Counted from the stretch's first letter, positions 45,718-55,054 are shown. The stretch is 64,000 nt of DNA from Nesterenkonia sp. Act20 (GCF_019173455.1 NZ_JADPQH010000001.1:744001-808000); one strand, 5' to 3'. Program-made: numbers and translations. Notes: generated by a model from the letters alone, not told the origin.

Positions 45718-45918
45718 CGTGCCCTGGTGCCGAATCATCCCGGCAGTGGGGGTCAGGCTGTCCTGCGTAGGACTACCCTCGGAACTCGAGAGAGTCTTCG
45801 ACGCGGCTGTGGTCCGGCGCCGGGCGGCACAGGGCAGTGCGCGGTGCCCGCCCCTCCGAGCTGTCCGAGATTCGCGCGTGAGCAGATTCGCGCGCGAGCA
45901 CCGGTCGACGTCGGCCCC

Positions 45919-46194
45919 TCAGAAGTCTCGCGCGGACTCTGAACCCGAGCCGCCGACCTTGACCAGATGGAACCGCCGGACGAGGCGAATGGTGGGCCTG
46001 ACCATCAGCAGCACACTGCCGATGACGAAGAGCCAGGTCCCTGCGTGCATGGTGGACTCGTAGAAGAACATCACGCTGCCCACGGCGAAGGCCACCGCGA
46101 TCAGGAAGTCGTTGGCGATGCTCAGCGTCTCGTAGCGGCTGCGGATCACGAGTTCTTCTTGGCCGAGGTGAAGCACCAGATCAGAATCATTCAT
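45919..46194 (-). CDS. YrhK family membrane protein
   Basis: A 91-aa protein with two membrane helices (about residues 27-46 and 51-70), separated by ESTMHAGTW. The YrhK-domain pattern (NDFLIAVAFAVGSVMFFYES...GTWLFVIGSVLLMVRPTIRLVRRFHL) is recognisable. Function is unknown. It is isolated, facing ssrA on the other strand and divergent from the aldo/keto reductase gene, with a free promoter region of about 140 bp. Confidence 0.8.
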   Translation of the reverse strand: MNDSDLVLHLGQEELVIRSRYETLSIANDFLIAVAFAVGSVMFFYESTMHAGTWLFVIGSVLLMVRPTIRLVRRFHLVKVGGSGSESARDF

Positions 46195-46332
46195 AGGGTC
46201 AGGCTAGCCCTGCCCATCGCACGCCGCATCAGGTTCAGCTCTGCGCGCCAGTACACCGATTCACGGTCACCACCTCGCGCAGTCGGAGTATTATCCGGCA
46301 GGTACGACTCTCCTCTATGCGAAGGATTCCCT

Positions 46333-47430
46333 ATGAGCACCCCTTTCTACCGCCCCCTCTCCGCGACCTGCGGACTCCGGGTCTCTCCGCTGGCACTGGG
46401 CACGCTTCCCTTCGGCGGCGCCAACGGCATGGGGCATATGGGCAACCTCGGACCCGATGACGCCACCGTGCTGCTGGACCGCGCCTTGGACGCCGGGATC
46501 AACCTGATGGACACGGCGAATCTGTACTCCCTCGGCGTGGCCGAAGAGGTCCTCGGGGAAGCTCTGGCGCGCAGCAGCCGCTATGACGAGTTCCTCGTGA
46601 CCACCAAGGCGCGCATGGTGGTCGGGGACGGGCCCAACGCCGGCGGCGCCTCCCGCTGGCATCTGCTGGATGAGGTGGACAAGTCCCTGCAGCGGCTCCA
46701 GCGGGATCACATCGACCTGTTCTACCTGCACCACTGGGACGGTGAGACTCCCCTGGAGGAGACGCTGCAGACCATGGACGGCCTGGTCCGCTCCGGAAAG
46801 ATCCGCTACTACGGGGTCTCCAACTACACGGGCTGGCAGCTCATGAAAGCCCTCAAGGTCTGCGAGACCCACGGCTTCATCAAGCCCGTGGTCCAGCAGA
46901 TCCACTACTCGCCCTACTCCCGCGAAGCCGAGTACGAGATGATCCCCGCCGGCATCGACCAGGGCATCGGCACCCAGGTGTGGAGCCCCATGGGAATGGG
47001 TCTGCTCACCGGCAAGTATCGGCGAGACTCCCAGCCAGAGTCGGGCTCCCGCATGGTCGATGGGGACGGCTCGGAGATGCGCGTGGCGGACTGGGAGAAG
47101 CTCTACAGCGTCGTCGATGTCCTCGACGAGGTCGCCAAGCGCAGCAAGGCCACGATCCCCCAGGTAGTCCTGGCCTGGCTCCTGGAGCGGCCGGGAGTGA
47201 CCAACCTGGCGGTGGGCGCACGCAGCCTGGACCAGTTCAATGATCTGCTCGGCAGCCTCGAGCTGGACCTGAGCGAGGCGGATCGCCAGGCCATTGACGA
47301 CGCCGGCCGGCCAGCGCTGGCATACCCCTTCTGGCACCAGGCCGATATGGCCAGCGAGCGGATGAGCCCAGCGGATGAATCGATCATGGCCACCACCAAG
47401 CGCGAACTCAGCGAGAAGTTCGACGGTTGA
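46333..47430 (+). CDS. Aldo/keto reductase
   Basis: A 365-aa NAD(P)H-dependent oxidoreductase. The catalytic tetrad is Asp in MDTANLYSLGVAEEVLGEAL, Lys in TTKAR, Tyr in the same NLYSLG segment and His in FYLHHWDGETP. The substrate is not readable. The frame opens far upstream, but similarity starts at MSTPFYRPLSATCGLRVSPLALGTLPFGG, preceded by GAAGGA. It may be induced by oxidised aldehydes as usual in this family, but no operator is obvious. Confidence 0.9.
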   Translation: MSTPFYRPLSATCGLRVSPLALGTLPFGGANGMGHMGNLGPDDATVLLDRALDAGINLMDTANLYSLGVAEEVLGEALARSSRYDEFLVTTKARMVVGDGPNAGGASRWHLLDEVDKSLQRLQRDHIDLFYLHHWDGETPLEETLQTMDGLVRSGKIRYYGVSNYTGWQLMKALKVCETHGFIKPVVQQIHYSPYSREAEYEMIPAGIDQGIGTQVWSPMGMGLLTGKYRRDSQPESGSRMVDGDGSEMRVADWEKLYSVVDVLDEVAKRSKATIPQVVLAWLLERPGVTNLAVGARSLDQFNDLLGSLELDLSEADRQAIDDAGRPALAYPFWHQADMASERMSPADESIMATTKRELSEKFDG

Positions 47431-47516
47431 CCAGCTCACGTCCAGCTCGCAGGGACACGACCCACGGTTGGCCTGACTAGGCTCAGATCAGACCGTCCAT
47501 ACAGAAGAGGTGTCAG

Positions 47517-47906
47517 ATGACCACCGAACAGAACCGATCCGAGGATGTGCGCCCCGCCGGGGAGCACGAGACCGCTGCTTCCGTCGAGGGTGAGTCCCTC
47601 GAGACTCCACCGCACCAGCGCGGCGGCAGACTCGAGCAGAATCACGACGAGCCGGCGCGGGACCAGGATGGGCCGAACCCGGGACTGGATCCCAGCCCTG
47701 AGGAGACGCCTGGTCTGGAGGAGGGCGGAGGGGTTCAGCCCGGTGACACCCCGCCGGATTCAAACTCCGCCACAGCATCGCCGCACCAGTCGGCTCCAAC
47801 ATCGCCTCCGAAGTCCAAGGCAGTGCTGACCACGGCGATCATCGCGATCGCTGTCGTGGTCCTGCTGATCTTCGTGGGTTATATCGCCGGAATATTGGGC
47901 GGCTAG
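47517..47906 (+). CDS. DUF6480 family membrane protein
   Basis: A 129-aa tail-anchored protein. A long acidic, Pro/Glu-rich N-terminal half contains the family sequence GLDPSPEETPGLEEGGGVQPGDTPPDS, and a single C-terminal helix (AIIAIAVVVLLIFVGYIAGI) anchors it with almost no residues outside. DUF6480 proteins occur in many Actinobacteria and have no known function. The family match is from memory of the PEETPGLEEGGGV motif. It lies alone between the reductase gene and smpB. Confidence 0.7.
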   Translation: MTTEQNRSEDVRPAGEHETAASVEGESLETPPHQRGGRLEQNHDEPARDQDGPNPGLDPSPEETPGLEEGGGVQPGDTPPDSNSATASPHQSAPTSPPKSKAVLTTAIIAIAVVVLLIFVGYIAGILGG

Positions 47907-47931
47907 AGCGCCGGCCGAGCTCGACTCAGCA

Positions 47932-48429
47932 TCAGGGCGACCGCAGGTTCCGGTAGCGCATTGCGCGCTGGGCCTCGCGGTTGTCCTGTTTCTCGCGAAG
48001 GGTCTGTCGCTTGTCGAACTCGCGCTTGCCGCGGGCGATGCCGATCTCGACCTTCGCCTTGCCGTCCTTGAAATACAGCTGCAGCGGGACGATCGTGAGG
48101 CCAGGGTCCTCGATCTGCCGCGAGATCTTGACGAGCTCCTTCTGGTGCAGCAGAAGCTTGCGCTTACGTCGCGCTGCGTGATTGGTCCACGTCCCGTTGA
48201 GGTACTCCGGAATCGTCACCTGCTCGAGCCAGAGCTCCAGACCACTGGCGAAGCCGCCGAACCCGTCCGTCAGGTTGGCCTGGCCTTCGCGCAGGGACTT
48301 CACCTCGGTGCCGGTGAGCACCATTCCCGCCTCATAGCGGTCAAGGATCTCGTAATCGTGGCGGGCACGCCGATTCGTGGCCACGACGCTGTTGTTCGGG
48401 TCCCGCTTGGGCCCCTTCTTCTTAGCCAC
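47932..48429 (-). CDS. smpB: SsrA-binding protein SmpB
   Basis: A 165-aa partner of tm[46 protein letters not shown] is the OB-fold start, [17 protein letters not shown] the central signature and the C-terminal tail [28 protein letters not shown] the helix that enters the mRNA path. Length matches the family. It is the last gene of the prfB-ftsE-ftsX-smpB run on the minus strand. ssrA itself is on the opposite strand, about 2.3 kb away. Confidence 0.95.
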   Translation of the reverse strand: MAKKKGPKRDPNNSVVATNRRARHDYEILDRYEAGMVLTGTEVKSLREGQANLTDGFGGFASGLELWLEQVTIPEYLNGTWTNHAARRKRKLLLHQKELVKISRQIEDPGLTIVPLQLYFKDGKAKVEIGIARGKREFDKRQTLREKQDNREAQRAMRYRNLRSP

Positions 48430-48498
48430 CGTGTCACCTCCCCGACTGCTCGCTGATCTCGGCGGTCTTCTGCAGTGGCCAGAAGAGCCGACCTTCGA

Positions 48499-49416
48499 TC
48501 ATACACGCAGGTATCGGCGCACCGTCACCCAGGAGGCGATCACCGCGAGGGCCACCGCGATCAACAGCAGCCCGGGCATGATGATCCAGGACTGGGCCGC
48601 ATCGATGAACTGGATGCTGGGCACCTGCTGGGCCATCCATCGGCCCAACACGAACTCGGCCACCACCCAGGTGGCGGCGCAGGCCAGCAGGCCGCCGACC
48701 AGCGCTGCGATCACTCCCTCGAAGACGAACGGCATGCGGATCATCGACTTTGAGGCTCCGACCAGACGCATGATGCCGGTCTCGCGACGCCTGCTGAACG
48801 CGGAGAGTCGGATCGTGGTGGCCACCAGCAGCAGCGCGCACACGATCATGACCCCGGCGATGATCAGCGCCACCAGTGTCAGTCCGTTGAGGATGCCGAA
48901 GATCTGATCGAGGACCTCCTGCTGATCCGCAACGGTCTCGACGCCGGGCGCCGAGCTGAACAGCTCCGTGACCACAGGGAACTCCTCGGGGTCATTGAGC
49001 AGGATCCGGTAGGACTCCGGCATATCGGCTGCGGTGAGCGAGGCGGTGCGGGAGTCCTCTCCCCTGCTCTCAAGGAGTTCATCCAGGGCCTGCTGCTGCG
49101 TCTCGTGGCGGTAGCTGGCGACATACTGGCTTGCCGCGCCGTCGGTGAGCGTGTGCTCGAGGGAGTCCCGCTGGTCCGCGCTGACTGCACCGGTGGGGCA
49201 TGCGGTCTGCGGCGAGTTCTCGGTGCAGAGGAAGACGGAGAGCTCGAGCCGATCGTAGAAGTCATCGGTCATCTCATTGACCTGGGTCTGCATCAGCGCC
49301 GCTGAGCCGACGAAGGTCAGCGAGATGAAGGTGACCAGGATGACCGAAGCGACCATCGCGACGTTGCGCCGCAGCGAGCTGAAGGTCTCACCGAGCATGT
49401 AGAGCAGCCGGTTCAT
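48499..49416 (-). CDS. ftsX: Cell division protein FtsX
   Basis: A 305-aa integral membrane protein. The first helix (about 19-40) is followed by an extracellular domain of about 150 residues (about 42-190, with Cys pair CTENSPQTAC), then three C-terminal helices of the FtsX-domain family ending in ASWVTVRRYLRV. FtsX with FtsE activates cell-wall hydrolases of the NlpC/P60 type at the septum in Actinobacteria (family knowledge). It overlaps ftsE by 4 nt. Confidence 0.93.
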   Translation of the reverse strand: MNRLLYMLGETFSSLRRNVAMVASVILVTFISLTFVGSAALMQTQVNEMTDDFYDRLELSVFLCTENSPQTACPTGAVSADQRDSLEHTLTDGAASQYVASYRHETQQQALDELLESRGEDSRTASLTAADMPESYRILLNDPEEFPVVTELFSSAPGVETVADQQEVLDQIFGILNGLTLVALIIAGVMIVCALLLVATTIRLSAFSRRRETGIMRLVGASKSMIRMPFVFEGVIAALVGGLLACAATWVVAEFVLGRWMAQQVPSIQFIDAAQSWIIMPGLLLIAVALAVIASWVTVRRYLRV

Positions 49417-51365
49417 ACGTCCCTCCTCAGGCGGCGCAGGATCGACCGGCGTGACCGGGAGATTCCGAGATGTTCCGCCGTGCGACGCGCGTCGGTGTAG
49501 GTGGACTGGGCGGCGGAGGACTTGGGGCGTGGCAGCGGGCGTGGCACCGCAGCCTCCTGCGCGGGGGGCGCGGGCTCTGCAGCGTCTTCTTCGACATGGG
49601 CGAGCCAGGAGAGCCGCGAGCGGTTGGCGGCGTCCTGCTCCGGGTGCCCGGTCGAGTGAGACGCCACGCCGGGCTGCGCTGCTGAGCGGGGCGCCGGGTG
49701 CTGCTCCTCAGGTCGCTGGGCAGGCGGGGGAAGCGTGGGATACATCGGTGGGAGCCGTCGCCGCGGGGCCGGGATGGGCGCGATCTCACCGGTTGGCGGC
49801 TCCTCGGCAACGGGCTCCGCGAGAACGGGCTCCGCAAGGACCGGTTCCTCGGTCACATCGTCCTCCGGGAGCGGCTCCTCGATGTGGAAGTCCTCCTCGG
49901 CATAGCCGTCCTGTTCCATGTCGGGCAGCTCGGTGCCGTTGAAGTCCCCGTGGAGTTCCGGGACGTCATGTCCCAGGGTCTCCTGACGCAGGTGCTCCGG
50001 CCAGGTCACGCGAAGGCCGGTTTCCTCGGCGTGCTCGGCGCCTTCAAAATCGGTGTCGTCATGGACGTCTGAGTCATCGTCCGCGTAGACGTCTGACTCA
50101 TCGTCCTCGGGCTCGTCTTGGCTGATGAACGCACCGTCACTGACGGTGTGCTCCACCGAGTGGTGATCGTGCTCCTCGCTGATCTCTTCGTAGTCGCCGC
50201 CATGCTCATCGTCTCCGACAGTGTCCTCGGTTTCGATGTCCTCGGCGTCTTCCGGGTCGGCGAGGTGCGCGTCGTCGTCCTCCTCTGCCGGATGCTCAGC
50301 GTCCTCATACGCCGGGTGCTCGGCAGTGGGGAAATCATGCAGGTCTGCCAGCTGCGCGTCGAACTCCTCGGGCGTGAGCTCCATGCCCTCAAGGTCCTCG
50401 GCGTAGTCCTGAGGTGTGGTCTCCTGCAGCACCGGGTCGTTCTCGAAAGCGAGGACCGCGGGATCCTCACCAGGGTCCGGGGACTGCTCTGCCGGGCGTT
50501 CTGGGGAGAGATCGGTCGGCTGATCACCTTCTGGGGAGAACGGCTCCCCTGTCGTGGAGCCGTCGACGGGGTCGCGACCGATCATCGGCACCACACCAGT
50601 CTTCAGCGGCGCGGGATCATGGGCGCGCAGACCCGACTCCCCTTCTTCCTGGGCGAGAACGTCCCAAGCCTCAGAGCCTTCAGGGGCGTCATAGAAGCCG
50701 TGGGGCTCGTCGCGGACGAGGCGACCGCGGTGCAGCTGCACCACCCGGCTGCGGGTCTGGTCCACGATGGCGCGATCGTGAGTGGCCATGATGACCGTGG
50801 TGCCGGAGGCGTTGATCCAGCGCAGCACCTTCATGACCTCTTCGGAGGCCCGCGGGTCCAGGTTGCCGGTGGGCTCGTCGGCGAGCAGGATCGCGGGTCC
50901 GTTGACGATGGCGCGGGCGATGGCGGCGCGCTGCTGCTCACCGCCGGAGATCTCATGCGGGTAGCGCTTGGCCAGGTGCGCGAGGTCCACCTTCTCCAGC
51001 ACCTTGGTGACCCGTTTGCGGATGGCGCTGCGCTTGGTGCCGAGCACCCGCATGGCGAAGGCGACGTTGTCGAACACGGTCTTGTCCGGCAGCAGACGGA
51101 AGTCCTGGAAGACCATGCCGATGCTGCGCCGGAAGTCTGGGACGCGACGGTCCAGCATGAGCCCCAGGTTCTGTCCGGCCACGGTGACCTTGCCGCGCTG
51201 GGGCAGTCCCTCGCGCAGGATCATCCGCAGCAGTGTGGACTTGCCGGAGCCGGAGGCGCCGATGAGGAAGGCGAAGTCTCCTCGGTAGAACTCCACGGTC
51301 ACATCATCGAGCGCCGGTCGCCCGTCTGCCTCGTAGCGGCGGGTGACCTGTTCGAAGCGGATCAT
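49413..51365 (-). CDS. ftsE: Cell division ATP-binding protein FtsE with a long C-terminal extension
   Basis: The first ~228 residues are a standard FtsE ABC ATPase: Walker A GASGSGKSTLLRMILRE (about 36), LDRRVPDFRRSIGMVFQDFRLL, ISGGEQQRAAIARAIVNGPAILLADEPTGNLDP and VIMATHDRAIVDQTRSRVV. FtsE is normally about 230 aa, but here 420 more residues follow, highly acidic (Glu/Asp) in the centre and rich in Pro, Arg and Ser at the end. The extension is probably disordered and may recruit a partner. The reading frame has no gap or stop, and FtsX begins inside its last codons. Confidence 0.9.
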   Translation of the reverse strand: MIRFEQVTRRYEADGRPALDDVTVEFYRGDFAFLIGASGSGKSTLLRMILREGLPQRGKVTVAGQNLGLMLDRRVPDFRRSIGMVFQDFRLLPDKTVFDNVAFAMRVLGTKRSAIRKRVTKVLEKVDLAHLAKRYPHEISGGEQQRAAIARAIVNGPAILLADEPTGNLDPRASEEVMKVLRWINASGTTVIMATHDRAIVDQTRSRVVQLHRGRLVRDEPHGFYDAPEGSEAWDVLAQEEGESGLRAHDPAPLKTGVVPMIGRDPVDGSTTGEPFSPEGDQPTDLSPERPAEQSPDPGEDPAVLAFENDPVLQETTPQDYAEDLEGMELTPEEFDAQLADLHDFPTAEHPAYEDAEHPAEEDDDAHLADPEDAEDIETEDTVGDDEHGGDYEEISEEHDHHSVEHTVSDGAFISQDEPEDDESDVYADDDSDVHDDTDFEGAEHAEETGLRVTWPEHLRQETLGHDVPELHGDFNGTELPDMEQDGYAEEDFHIEEPLPEDDVTEEPVLAEPVLAEPVAEEPPTGEIAPIPAPRRRLPPMYPTLPPPAQRPEEQHPAPRSAAQPGVASHSTGHPEQDAANRSRLSWLAHVEEDAAEPAPPAQEAAVPRPLPRPKSSAAQSTYTDARRTAEHLGISRSRRSILRRLRRDV

Positions 51366-51368
51366 GGG

Positions 51369-52484
51369 TCAGTCGTCCTCGGCCGCGGTCTCGTTGCGCC
51401 AGCGGATCCCGGTGTCGATGAAGCCGTCGATGTCACCGTCGAGCACGGCCTGGGTGTTGCCGACCTCGTGTTCGGTGCGCAGGTCCTTGACCATCTGGTA
51501 CGGGTGCAGCACATAGGAGCGAATCTGGTCGCCCCAGGAGGCTTTGATGTCTCCGGCGAGCGCCTTCTTCTCGGCGGATTCCTCGGCCTTCTTCAGCAGC
51601 AGAAGCCGGGACTGCAGCACCCGCATCGCTGCGGCGCGGTTCTGAATCTGGGACTTCTCGTTCTGCATGGAGACCACGGTGCCGGTGGGCAGGTGGGTGA
51701 TGCGCACGGCGGAGTCGGTGGTGTTCACGGACTGTCCACCGGGCCCGGAGGAGCGGAAGACGTCGATCTTGAGGTCATTCTCATCGATGTCGATGCTCTC
51801 GGTGCCCTCGAGCAGCGGGATGATCTCCACGGCGGCGAAGGAGGTCTGTCGGCGCCCCTGGTTGTCGAAGGGGCTGATGCGCACCAGGCGGTGCGTCCCG
51901 GCTTCCACGGAGAGCGTGCCGAAGGCGTACGGGGCGTTGATCTCGATCGTGGCGGACTTCAGCCCGGCCTCTTCGGCGTAGGAGGTGTCGAGGACCTTCA
52001 CGTTCCAGCCGCGGCGCTCGGCCCAGCGGGTGTACATGCGCAGCAGCATCTCGGCGAAATCTGCGGCATCCACGCCGCCCGCCCCGGAGCGGATGGTCAT
52101 GACGGCGTCGTATTCGTCGTACTCGCCTGAGAGCAGGGTGACGATCTCCAGGGACTCCAGCGCCTTGTGGATGGACTCGACTTCGGCGGTGGCGTCGGCG
52201 AGGACCTCGTCGTCGCCTTCCTCCTTGGCCATCTCGACCATCATCTCGACATCGTCGATGCGGGTCTCGAGGCGCTCCAGACGCTCCAGCTCGGTCTGCG
52301 CATGGCTCAGCTGGGAGGTGACCTTCTGCGCGTTGGCCTGATCGTCCCAGAGATCGGGCGCGACGGCCATATCGCTGAGCTCGACGATCTGCGCCTTGAG
52401 CTTCTCAACGTCGGTGACCTCCGTGATGCGGCGCAAGGTATTGCGCAGGTCGCGGATTGCGGTGGGGAAATCAGTCTCTGCCAT
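51369..52484 (-). CDS. prfB: Peptide chain release factor 2
   Basis: A 371-aa class I release factor for UGA and UAA stops. The GGQ motif is [21 protein letters not shown]. Domain 2 carries the stop-codon recognition region (a segment with [11 protein letters not shown]). The reading frame is continuous from ATG 52484, so the programmed +1 frameshift found in many bacteria is absent. ftsE begins 3 nt after its stop, which implies co-transcription with ftsE-ftsX-smpB. Confidence 0.95.
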   Translation of the reverse strand: MAETDFPTAIRDLRNTLRRITEVTDVEKLKAQIVELSDMAVAPDLWDDQANAQKVTSQLSHAQTELERLERLETRIDDVEMMVEMAKEEGDDEVLADATAEVESIHKALESLEIVTLLSGEYDEYDAVMTIRSGAGGVDAADFAEMLLRMYTRWAERRGWNVKVLDTSYAEEAGLKSATIEINAPYAFGTLSVEAGTHRLVRISPFDNQGRRQTSFAAVEIIPLLEGTESIDIDENDLKIDVFRSSGPGGQSVNTTDSAVRITHLPTGTVVSMQNEKSQIQNRAAAMRVLQSRLLLLKKAEESAEKKALAGDIKASWGDQIRSYVLHPYQMVKDLRTEHEVGNTQAVLDGDIDGFIDTGIRWRNETAAEDD

Positions 52485-52514
52485 AACAGCACTACAGTAC
52501 CGTCGACTGCGGTC

Positions 52515-53009
52515 TCACCGGTTGAGACTCACCCGGGCATGGGACTCCACGCTGATCGACACCTGTGCCGGAAGGATCGCCGAGACCATCGGCAGATCGA
52601 CGACTGCGGCCAGCTCCACATGCGCGGTCTCCCCTCCATCACTGACCCATGCGCGGGAGACCGCGAGACTACTGAACTGACCGTGAGCGCCCGACGCCGC
52701 CAGGTAGGTCTCGGCCTGGGCGCGCACCTGAGCGGCGCTGACCTTCGGCGTGGGACCTGAAACCCCCTGCTGCGCCGCCTGCGCCGCGGCCGAGGCGGCG
52801 CCGTCGGCGGTTGAAAGGAGCTTGCGCGCTTCAAGATTGACGGCCGTGGCCCCCGCCATCGCCGCGACGAGCAGAAGAACCACCAGCAGGAGACCCAGAA
52901 TCAGCACGGAGGACTGGCCCTCCTCCTCCGCGTGCAGACGCCGGCAAGTCCGCCCACCGTCGCGATACGAACCCGTCGCGGCAGGACGTGGCACAGACAC
53001 TATTTTCAT
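52515..53009 (-). CDS. TadG-like pilus assembly protein
   Basis: A 164-aa protein with an N-terminal basic part, then a hydrophobic helix directly after a charged EEEGQSSVLILGLLLVVLLLVAAMAGATAV pattern, as in TadE/TadG (Flp pilus) proteins. The remaining periplasmic part is Ala-rich with a predicted beta-sheet. It is the last gene of the tad cluster and is only 1-2 nt from the preceding TadE-like gene. It is shorter than the TadG of Gram-negative bacteria and lacks a von Willebrand domain. Confidence 0.75.
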   Translation of the reverse strand: MKIVSVPRPAATGSYRDGGRTCRRLHAEEEGQSSVLILGLLLVVLLLVAAMAGATAVNLEARKLLSTADGAASAAAQAAQQGVSGPTPKVSAAQVRAQAETYLAASGAHGQFSSLAVSRAWVSDGGETAHVELAAVVDLPMVSAILPAQVSISVESHARVSLNR

Positions 53010-53010
53010 C

Positions 53011-53475
53011 TTAGCCCGCCTGGACCTGGGTGGACGTAGAGGAGACCGTGACCAGTGTGGATCGCCAGCTGCCCATATCGGGTATCAGCGGCACAGGTAC
53101 ACGGACGACGACGGTGAACGTCACAAGGTCACCGTCCTCATCGCAGCTTCCTTTCGGACAGGACATGCTGATCTGAGTCTGAGTCGGAGCAATGCCGAAA
53201 TCTTGTAGCGCAGCCGTGGCCGCCGCCTGGCTGCGGGCTGCTCGCACGCCGGGGACCAGGTCCTCGCCGCCACCGACGTACATCTTGGCCGCCTGATCCG
53301 ACGCTCCGACGCTGGCATAGGCGGCTGCCTGAACCCCGGCCACCCCCAGGATGAAGTAGATCACTGGGATCAGCACCAGGACGGCCAACATGACGAACTC
53401 GACAAGCGAGGATCCGGTGTCCGCGTGGAAAGCCCCGACACGGCACCGGAGGCGCTCACTCAAACTCATAGGCAC
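53011..53475 (-). CDS. TadE-like minor pseudopilin
   Basis: A 154-aa protein with the TadE pattern: a basic leader (LRCRVGAFHADTGSSLVEFVMLAVLVLIPVIYFILGVAGVQ), where G(S)SLVEF resembles the prepilin cleavage consensus with Glu at +5, followed by one helix. The extracellular part has a Cys pair (SMSCPKGSCDED). It overlaps the end of the other TadE gene. It would be assembled with the Flp pilin by the Tad export machinery. Confidence 0.8.
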   Translation of the reverse strand: MPMSLSERLRCRVGAFHADTGSSLVEFVMLAVLVLIPVIYFILGVAGVQAAAYASVGASDQAAKMYVGGGEDLVPGVRAARSQAAATAALQDFGIAPTQTQISMSCPKGSCDEDGDLVTFTVVVRVPVPLIPDMGSWRSTLVTVSSTSTQVQAG

Positions 53476-53884
53476 CTCCGGAGACTTCCAGCTGGCCCAC
53501 TCCGGGGATCAGACCGAGAACTGGCACCTGGGCCCGCACCGTGATGGTCAGAATCCGCCCCTCGACTTGCGTCTCGTACTGATAGTGCACGCCCTGGGCA
53601 TAGTGGGAGGAGATGGAGGATTGGATCAGAGCCTGTGTCCTTGCAACCCCATCCTGAGCGGTTCGATCCTCGAGCACTCCGAATCTCGCTCCCGTGGAGG
53701 CCGCATCAATCAACGTATTGCGAACATGCACCAACAGCGTCAACTGGATGATCGCAAAGGTGAGCACCACCAGAAGGGATGAGACCATCGCAAACTCGGC
53801 AGTGGCCGCGCCACGTTCACCGGCGCGGTACCAAGTGGTTGCGTGACCGCACCGCTCAGCGCGAGACCTGGTTGATCGCGTCAT
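53456..53884 (-). CDS. TadE family protein
   Basis: A 142-aa TadE-like protein. From ATG 53884 the basic leader leads to RGAATAEFAMVSSLLVVLTFAIIQLTLLVHVRNTL, a prepilin-like site with Glu followed by a helix. I chose this start because it follows an AGGG ribosome binding site; the frame is open to 53935 with Cys-rich translation unlike a leader. The start overlaps the end of the small pilin-like gene by 29 nt. Confidence 0.8.
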   Translation of the reverse strand: MTRSTRSRAERCGHATTWYRAGERGAATAEFAMVSSLLVVLTFAIIQLTLLVHVRNTLIDAASTGARFGVLEDRTAQDGVARTQALIQSSISSHYAQGVHYQYETQVEGRILTITVRAQVPVLGLIPGVGQLEVSGGAYEFE

Positions 53885-54050
53885 TGAACAAGCCCTGCAG
53901 CGCAGGTTGAGCAATTGCCAGCAGACCTGCCACAAGCACGGCGCTCATCAGTGTGATCATCACCCACCCAGGGACGTCGCCGCGTTCCTCTGCATGAAGC
54001 ATTTTCAGGATTCGTACCTGATCACTGATGACCTCTTCGGTGAGTCCCAT
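53856..54050 (-). CDS. Flp-pilin-like small membrane protein
   Basis: A 64-aa protein between tadC and tadE, in the place of the main Flp pilin. The N-terminal half is charged (MGLTEEVISDQVRILKMLHAEERGDVP), and one helix follows (GWVMITLMSAVLVAGLLAIAQPALQGLF). A similar ERGDVPGWV..TLM pattern recurs in Micrococcaceae and Microbacteriaceae tad loci (from memory). The usual Glu at +5 after the cleavage Gly is absent, so processing is unclear. The following tadE overlaps it. Confidence 0.7.
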   Translation of the reverse strand: MGLTEEVISDQVRILKMLHAEERGDVPGWVMITLMSAVLVAGLLAIAQPALQGLFNDAINQVSR

Positions 54051-54109
54051 AGCTCTTTTCCTCTCATAAGCCGCCCCGAACTGTGCAGCGGTGTTTTATT
54101 GGACATGTG

Positions 54110-55054
54110 TCATATCCCGATCTCGAGCAGCGAGAGCCCCGGATAGATGGCGAAGAGCACCGTCAGCGGCAGTACGCCGAAGACCAGAGGCACGAGCATG
54201 CCGATCTCCTTCTTACCTGCCGTCTCCATGAGGTCCCTGCGGCCGAGTTCGCGGACGTCTTGAGCCTGCGCCTGCATCACTTCGGCCAATGGTGTGCCAC
54301 GCTCCATCGCCACGATGAGGCCCTCGATAAACCGTGAGACCGGGGCTGAGCCGACACGGGTAGACATGTGTTTTAACGCCTGCGTGAAACCGGTCCCTGC
54401 CTGCGTCTGGTGAAGGACGAGTGTGAGTTCGGCGGCCAGCTCACCCCGAGCCAAACGTCCGACCCGCTCGAATGCGCCGGCCGCGCTCTCTCCCGCGCTG
54501 ACGGAAAGAGCGATCATCTCTGCGACAGTCGGGAACTCCGCAAGCATGCGGGATTGGCGTCGCCGAATCTGGCTGCTCAGCAGGTTGTCCCTCAGTGCGG
54601 CACCGAGTATGGACAGTACGATGACCGCCACCACGGCGAGGGCCCCGTTGAAGTTGCCGACCAAGAAGCCCACCAAGCTCAGCACCGTTCCGAGGACCCC
54701 GCCGAAAATTCCCAGTGCCAACTGCTGGAGCCGGTATTCGTTCGGCCCGAGGCGGGAATTCGCCTGGTCCAGGCGTCTGCGAAGCTCATGGGTGTCGACA
54801 CTGAAACGATCGAGCTGGCGGAGGGCATGCCGGAAGACCGGCGACATGATTCTGCCCAGCGTCCCCAGTGCGGGGGCGGCGTCCGTGGCATCGGCCGTGA
54901 GTGCGAACCGCGAGTCCCCGGAGCGCAGGTAGGGTGCTACCCGGGTGGTGAAACTCGGTTGATTGTTCAACGGCAGCGCGTTGACAACGGTGACCAGGCC
55001 GAGCCCGAGTGCCAACCCACAGGTGAGGACCCACCCTAGGCTCGTCGCATTCAT
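54110..55054 (-). CDS. tadC: Type II secretion F domain protein, TadC-like
   Basis: A 314-aa membrane platform protein. Five or so helices flank a T2SSF domain (LAEFPTVAEMIALSVSAGESAAGAFERVGRLARGELAAELTLVLHQTQAGTGFTQALKHMSTR and later ELGRRDLMETAGKKEIGMLVPLVFGVLPLTVLFAIYPG). It pairs with TadB to form the inner-membrane part of the Flp pilus machine. It overlaps tadB by 4 nt. Confidence 0.85.
   Translation of the reverse strand: MNATSLGWVLTCGLALGLGLVTVVNALPLNNQPSFTTRVAPYLRSGDSRFALTADATDAAPALGTLGRIMSPVFRHALRQLDRFSVDTHELRRRLDQANSRLGPNEYRLQQLALGIFGGVLGTVLSLVGFLVGNFNGALAVVAVIVLSILGAALRDNLLSSQIRRRQSRMLAEFPTVAEMIALSVSAGESAAGAFERVGRLARGELAAELTLVLHQTQAGTGFTQALKHMSTRVGSAPVSRFIEGLIVAMERGTPLAEVMQAQAQDVRELGRRDLMETAGKKEIGMLVPLVFGVLPLTVLFAIYPGLSLLEIGI

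Noticed and set aside
50118-52130. 670-codon plus-strand frame opposite ftsE and prfB
   Set aside because: Antisense shadow; Val/Gly/His-rich translation typical of complement frames.
52400-52484. Programmed frameshift in prfB
   Set aside because: The frame is continuous from the ATG with no in-frame TGA in the first codons.
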